Source: Lentinula raphanica (Eukaryota; Basidiomycota; Agaricomycetes; Agaricales; Omphalotaceae). From it: DNA of 64,000 nucleotides. A program made the translations under genes and the position numbers. The notes under the pieces were generated by a model. It made no database searches. It worked only from the letters and a program-made list of their open reading frames with translations, and was not told the origin of the DNA. Below are positions 58,876 to 64,000 of the stretch, piece by piece. How positions within the stretch are numbered: the stretch's first letter is position 1; each line of letters starts with the position of its first letter. The stretch spans positions 558,001 to 622,000 of the forward strand of contig JANVFP010000024.1 of NCBI GenBank assembly GCA_027919835.1, written 5' to 3'.

Positions 58876-59580
58876 CATCTTCTGAACAGCAAAATTTGAT
58901 TGTCCTCTGGAATCAGCTACACTTTGATTTGTTAATTATTTGAGTAAATACAAACTTGTATATAGGTTTAATGAAGAGTCCTAGCTAGTTTTTTCTGCAA
59001 TCAAGGGAGGGACAGGCATCCAAAGAATGTTATCAGTGAAAAAGTTTGTTATCAGCATAACCGCACTTCTCTGAACACTCAAGCGATTATCCAAATTAGG
59101 TATCTTTCGAATTGACCGGGTACTCAGGGAAATGATTCCAATTTGGCAATTAACATACTGACGTCCTTTCTTCCAAGTAAATCTTCGATATCTGCACATA
59201 TCAATACTCTACTCTTATTTTGAGTACTGGATTATGGATACTTTGGATGGATCCTACCCCTTCTATAATTTCTGTGATTATTTTTCACATATATCTAGCA
59301 TAGATAGGCTTATAAAATTCATGATCTTGTAGTTGTTGCCTTGTACTACAACAAATATAGCTCAAATAATGGAGAATTTGTTCTGTTCAAGTATTGGATA
59401 TTGTAGTGTTGTAGTATATACTGCTCAACAATCCAAGTCCAAGGTTAATTATGTCTTTTTTGAGGTGTTCCAAGGCCACTGTTCAAAGGAGGTTGGGTGT
59501 TCAGAGGATGTGGGAATGACTGTAGTTTGGTAATACCATAGTTCATGCAGTCAACAGACTCACCCAGGAGTTCAGGTAAC
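58876..59580. other. No recognised gene
   Basis: Short frames on both strands (for example 72 codons at 58981-59199, minus) show no motifs or splice partners. Confidence 0.35.
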
Positions 59581-59771
59581 CATATCATGGATCCCAGGCC
59601 CAGGTTGCCTGGAGACACCCCCAAAATCCCAGGCAGTTTGAAGTCTTTGGAATAATTTTAAGTCAACCTTATGTCTTCAGGCTTACCTGAGTTGCTTTGA
59701 AAATCTTTGGGAAGCCTGAGCTTTTGGGGGGTGTCTCTAGGCTCTCTGGGCTGAAGGTATTTTTCCTGATG
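59581..59771. mobile_element. MITE, CATCAGG family, copy 9, abutting a LINE
   Basis: The right end TATTTTTCCTGATG stops at 59771, with the hallmark TTTTGGGGGGTGTCTC at 59723. The left end is eroded by a small deletion (TATCATGGATCCCAGG). Its interior matches copy 8. The LINE-derived frame begins at the base after it. Confidence 0.65.
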
Positions 59772-60365
59772 TAAGGGGGTGGAAGGAAATGAGGGAGCAG
59801 ATCAAGCAGCGAAGCAGGCAGCCACTACCAGGTCCAGTTGAAAGAGAGCACTACCAGTGCAGCTATGAAGTGTACTCCCTTGCAGTTGCACAGCAGCAAT
59901 CCGCGTCTTTTGTCAAGAGCTACAAAACAAACAAAAAACAGTGGGAACAGTTGCCGTGATACCAAAGATTCAAGGACATTGACCCGTCCAGAGCAACCTC
60001 TGCTAGCAGACGGTACTGGAAGCATTCCAGGGATCTCCCCTGGAAGCTGGTCATGGTCCTGACCCAGCTTCAAACAGGCCATGCCCCCCTAAAAGCCCAC
60101 CTATCCAGAATCAGGAAAGTCAACAGTCCTATATGCCCTTGCTGTAGACAGCATCCTCAGGCAGTATTTCACTACCTCTTCCAATGCAGCGCGCATTGAA
60201 TGCACTGGAACTGGTTACACAGGAAGATTGGACAGTGGAATATGAACCCAAAGGCATTACTCACAGAGAAAGATCTGCTCAAGCACCTATTTTGCTATGT
60301 CAACGAGACGAAGCAGTTCTACCACATATGGGGAGATCTACCGAGACTGGCAGACAAAGACTAAG
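59772..60365 (+). pseudogene. Non-LTR retrotransposon (LINE) 3' end: RNase H tail and zinc knuckle
   Basis: The frame opens with KGVEGNEGADQAAKQAAT, the conserved end of LINE RNase H domains (GNE-x-AD). After a TGA and frame change it reads FKDIDPSRATSASRRYWKH, QLQTGHAPLKAHLSRI, then CPCCRQHPQAVFHYLFQCSA (the CCHC-type tail), and finally DLLKHLFCYVNETKQFYHIW. This is the C-terminal end of a Tad/I-like LINE protein. Everything upstream is missing. Stops at about 59839 and 60199 show it is dead. Confidence 0.75.
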
Positions 60366-60640
60366 ACAAAGAGAAGTCTTGTTTATTCTATTATATTCAT
60401 TTAATTGCTCACTATTACTCTACACCATTACTCTATAGTCGCTAGGTGTGGGAATACATGACTTTGAATACTTGCGCATAATACAGATGAGCTTTGGCCC
60501 ATCAGATACGGTATCTCTAGGGAGCCACTTGGAGTTGGCAGGAAGGAAGGAGGGCAGGCAGGATTGAGGAGAGGGACATACATGTACTAGCATACTTGCT
60601 AACATACACATTGGCGCAAAGGTAAATAAAAGGGATTTTA
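60366..60640. other. No gene
   Basis: LINE 3' flank and short frames only. Confidence 0.4.
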
Positions 60641-60975
60641 AAAAAATGCAGTCAACAATGAATCAAACTGATTTAAAACAGTATTACTGCTTGTTATGTA
60701 TTGTACACTCATTACAGTTGACAAGTGAAAAACTTGTCCTTCATATACTTTAGTACACTGATCTCAATTCATCAATATAGTATACATATATCATGCTTAA
60801 CTGTATACCTAACAAGCTTGAAGCAATACAATTATTCATTACACTCATTATACTGAACACACCTCATCAATAAATATTGTATCACATCTTAAACAATGAA
60901 CACAATATTAATGATGAGTTTTGGGTGTTTATTTTGTATTCTTTGAGTCAAATTTGATTGATAGTGTTACAATTT
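60640..60975. repeat. Old relic related to the palindromic elements
   Basis: Shares diverged minisatellite words (AACACACCTCATCAATAAA) and GATGAGTTTTGGGTGTTTATT...TTTGAGTCAAA with E1-E4 arms (compare 16610-16680). Only one arm fragment is present. Confidence 0.5.
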
Positions 60976-61199
60976 CATTCTTTCCTATTAGTTAAGTGCC
61001 CACTCTCACATGTCCTCATGTCATAGGCACCCATATGATATATATATTAACTCATTTTTTCCCACTAAGTTAATTTCCATTACTGTTACAGATCATTCAT
61101 TACTTTCTTCTCATTGTTGCACAGTTTTTCCATGCAGGCATGCAATTCCTGCTGCTAGTTCCTGACATGGCTCTTCTCCAGCTGCTACTTCCTGATGCA

Positions 61200-63976
61200 G
61201 CTCCTTGCCTGGTTCAGCTCTACCTGTCTCAAGTGAAAATGAATCCAAAGATGCATGCCCTGCCAAACAAACTCGGGTAACAAAATGTCTGACAATGCAA
61301 GAGAAGGTGTTACAGGTTACATCTTCTTTTGACAAAGACCTAACAAATGAAGAGATTTGCGGTAACACGCAAACCTGACGTCGTGTGCTATCAGTTCCAC
61401 TGTAAACAGTAAGTGTGGATTGATTTAATAGCACCCAGATAAACGATAGAGCGAGAGCTAGTATACAACGTCCTAGAGGCACAGAGCAATGTCTCCAGTG
61501 ATGGACTTCTCTATTGTGTGGCTGGGTTGTTTGTTCGACTTGCATGAAACATAACTAACTTGTATAATATTCTAGCTTCCCTCAACAATATGTTATGCAT
61601 GCTTGTCACAATGACAGCACCAGTAATCTCAAACGCCACATCAACACCTGTGCAGCTATTGAAGAGACTGAGGCAGCTGGCCAACTCACGATTCCTATGT
61701 TTGCTGGTGGCTCTGCATACAGCGAACCACGGCTTTGCCTTCTATTAGTGCAGTGGTGCACTGTTAGTCTCCCGAGTCAGACTCGTAGCTTGAGAATTGC
61801 AAGACAGTCGTTGCACTCAATCTAGAGTCTGATTTGAATATGCTCATCATGGAGGATGAAGCCTTTCTCAAAATAATGAAGATGATGCATGCTCATGTAG
61901 CCATACCTAGCGCTGTCACACTTGCTTGCGACATTCAACGAGTGTATAATATTTCAAAAAAGCAAGTGCAAAAGGTGTTGGCTGAATCGCCTGGATGGAA
62001 GCATATTATTCTCAATGAATGGTCCTCACCAAATGTCCTGTCAATACTTGGAGTAGACATGACATTTATCAAGGATGGGAAAATAGTGAATATTACTTTG
62101 GACTGTGTGCCGTAAGTCTCGCTTGTTTTGCTATATGATTCATATGTTGATTTTTTTTACTAGCTTGACAAAGGCGCATACGGGGATATATCTGGCAAAG
62201 AAATTGGCAGATTGTCTATGGGACTATAATCTAGAAGAAAAGACTTTGGCTATTGCTTGCGACAATGCATCTAACAACAACAAAATGCTTCAGGAGCTAC
62301 CAACTTTGCTTCCCTCAACTGCGACAGCTGGCACTGAGTATCAAATTCAATGCTTCAGTCATATCTTGAATCTCTGTGTAAAAGCATTTCTTTCATTGTT
62401 CGACACTTCCAAGAAAGCTGTGAAGGCTGATAGTACCCTGGCAGAGAATGTGGTTGGTAATTCTAGTAAAGATGAGGATGAGGTCGAGGAGGTTGAGGAT
62501 GACAAGCTTGAAGAAGATGAAGAATCTGCACGGAACAATGGTGATTGGAATAAAATTGCTGAGCTAAGTGCAGCAATTGATGAGGTTTCGGTCTTGGGTG
62601 AAGAAGATATAGTAGTCGGGTGTCGTACTGTCATAAAGATAAGCTCTAGTGATTGTTCAAATTATCTGGCTGACATGTATTGTAGCTTCGTAAGCTGGGC
62701 AAGAAAATCCATAACTTACCCATACTTCAGGCAGAGCTGGCTGAGGCTTGCAAGTCTGAGCATATCGAAGTGAAGAAAATGATATGCCCAGTAGACACTC
62801 ATTGGAACACATTGTGTGATGTTATTGAACGAGTGCTGAAACTTTGCCGTGGTCTGGACAGACTCCTCTCTCAAGGGAAACACAGACAAGGCAAGAACTC
62901 ACTTTCTGCCTGGTGCCTCACTACAGAAGAATGGGAACTCCTGGAGGATATCTTGCCCATGCTCAAGGTAAGACAGTTAGTTTCATATGTTAAATTTATC
63001 ATTGTTAGGGTCGTGCCAGATAGGGTCGGAGGGGTCCGGAGATTCTGGAGTCGGACCTAGTAGGTCCTGAGATCGGACTTAGGAAGTACCGAGCAGGTAG
63101 GAAAGTGTACAAGACCCTACGGATGGTTGCGGGACTTGGTGCTGTTATTGACCAACACCTTCTACTTGCTGCGTGTCCCTGAGGGTAGGTGACGAACGTA
63201 AGGATCCAATAGGACTGTCGGACAGTGGGAAAGTCGGAGTCGGAGTCGGAGTCGGACTAAACAGAGAGTCGAACGGACTAGACGTGAAAGCAGAGGTTGT
63301 ACTAGATAGGACTGAAACTAGTACCAGAGGTAACTAGATCATACCCAAGTTGATTTCGAGGTTAAGCCTACAGTACAAACTACTAAGGCTTATATACCAG
63401 TCTCGGAGTAATCAAGTTCCGAGGCTGTCAAGTAATTAACAATAACTATTGTAAAGTCATAACAAAAGAATGAATGTACTTATTGTAAAATAAAAGACAA
63501 TAAGAGTGATAGGCATAAAGACAATAAGGACTGTGGCTGTGCCTCCGAATCGGATCGGAGTTACACACTAATAAGCAAGCAAACATTAAGTACAAGCTCC
63601 GGAGTCGGAGCCATCGGAGCCATCGGAGCTATAAAAGCCATCGGAGTAGAAATAACAAACATAAAATGAGTGTGAGGGGATTCAGGAGGGGTCTGGATCG
63701 GAATCGGATCAGAATCGGATCGGAGTCGGAGGTATGAATATAACAATCATATCCTAATGTATATCAGGTTTTTCGTCAGGCTACCAAGCATCTATCTATG
63801 AGTGCATGCCCCCTCATTGCGGACGTGACACCGGTCATCAATCTTATCAATAACTGACTTGAAAAACTGGCAAATGACATGACAAAGCCTCCAATAGTTT
63901 GAGCATCAGCTGCAAAGGGTAGAGCAGTGTTAACAGATGATTCGAAGATGTATTGGATCTGTATGAGTAAGTTCAT
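61200..63976 (+). pseudogene. hAT-family transposase, disrupted
   Basis: Pieces in order: a possible N-terminal exon near 61210-61341; a BED-type zinc-finger segment (ACHNDSTSNLKRHINTC, about 61590-61650); then AFLKIMKMMHAHVAIPSAVT and the catalytic-core motifs GVDMTFIKDGKIVNITLD (exon to 62111). From 62164 come LTKAHTGIYLAKKLADCL, IACDNASNNNKML and IQCFSHILNLCVKAFL. From about 62690 come LRKLGKKIHNLP, DTHWNTLCDVIERVL and TTEEWELLEDILPMLK (to 62967). After an intron holding a solo LTR, 63768 resumes VFRQATKHLSMSACPLI. TGA codons at 63855 and 63900 and an early frame break near 61750 kill it. The hAT dimerisation domain would lie beyond the window. Confidence 0.8.
63003..63745. mobile_element. 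Solo LTR in a hAT intron
   Basis: 743 bp beginning TGTTAGGG and ending ATATAACA (TGTTA/TAACA), flanked by a perfect 5-bp duplication ATCAT at 62998-63002 and 63746-63750. No internal retroelement sequence remains, so it fits recombination between two LTRs. It contains several (GGAGTC)n microsatellite tracts. A TATATA-like promoter was not assigned. Confidence 0.85.
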
Positions 63977-64000
63977 TGCTTGATTTCAAAGTTCCCTCCA

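Overview
The window looks like a repeat-rich stretch of a filamentous basidiomycete genome, most likely an agaricomycete. The evidence is the dense multi-exon genes with 45-70 nt GT-AG introns (plus two GC-AG introns), an intron-rich tnp2 transposase, a WD40 protein with a C-terminal membrane segment, a NACHT-ankyrin protein and a TET/JBP-like dioxygenase relic. No operons, Shine-Dalgarno sites or other bacterial features were seen. All gene models were built by hand from splice signals, reading phase and remembered family motifs; no search was run.

Layout. 1-4.4 kb: mostly non-coding, with a diverged duplicated block. 4.46-6.6 kb: a small secreted-protein gene and a broken, inverted paralogue cut by a repeat. 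6.6-7.45 kb: a dispersed repeat found again, inverted, at 46.3-46.9 kb. 7.6-9.7 kb: a five-exon unknown gene. 10.4-11.4 kb: a membrane-protein gene whose last exon carries a MITE. 11.4-13.5 kb: a small coiled-coil gene with one swollen intron. 13.7-25.5 kb: a tnp2 (CACTA-like) transposase gene and a divergent companion gene, each split by a ~3.06 kb palindromic element with a perfect 7-bp target duplication. 26.1-30.5 kb: a second membrane-protein gene with a duplicated exon pair, and a repeat-rich protein. 31.5-31.9 kb: a glycogen branching enzyme pseudogene. 32.5-38.8 kb: an unknown gene, a WD40/TM gene and two short coiled-coil genes. 39.1-40.6 kb: a 1.46 kb foldback element. 41.6-44.7 kb: a third, related giant palindrome. 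44.9-46.0 kb: a TET/JBP-like dioxygenase relic. 47-49.5 kb: AT-rich simple repeats. 49.5-52.2 kb: one arm of a fourth palindrome carrying a TA-flanked element. 54.3-58.0 kb: a NACHT-ankyrin (NLR-like) gene. 58-64 kb: short repeats, a LINE end, and a hAT transposase pseudogene with a solo LTR in an intron.

The most unusual content is the palindrome family: two full copies whose left and right arms resemble each other more than they resemble the other copy, sitting in two neighbouring divergent genes, plus a relative with different ends but the same core. A second theme is a MITE family (ends CATCAGGAAAA / TTTTCCTGATG, mostly 2-bp duplications) that occurs about ten times and has landed in a membrane-protein gene, beside a repeat-protein gene and against a LINE.
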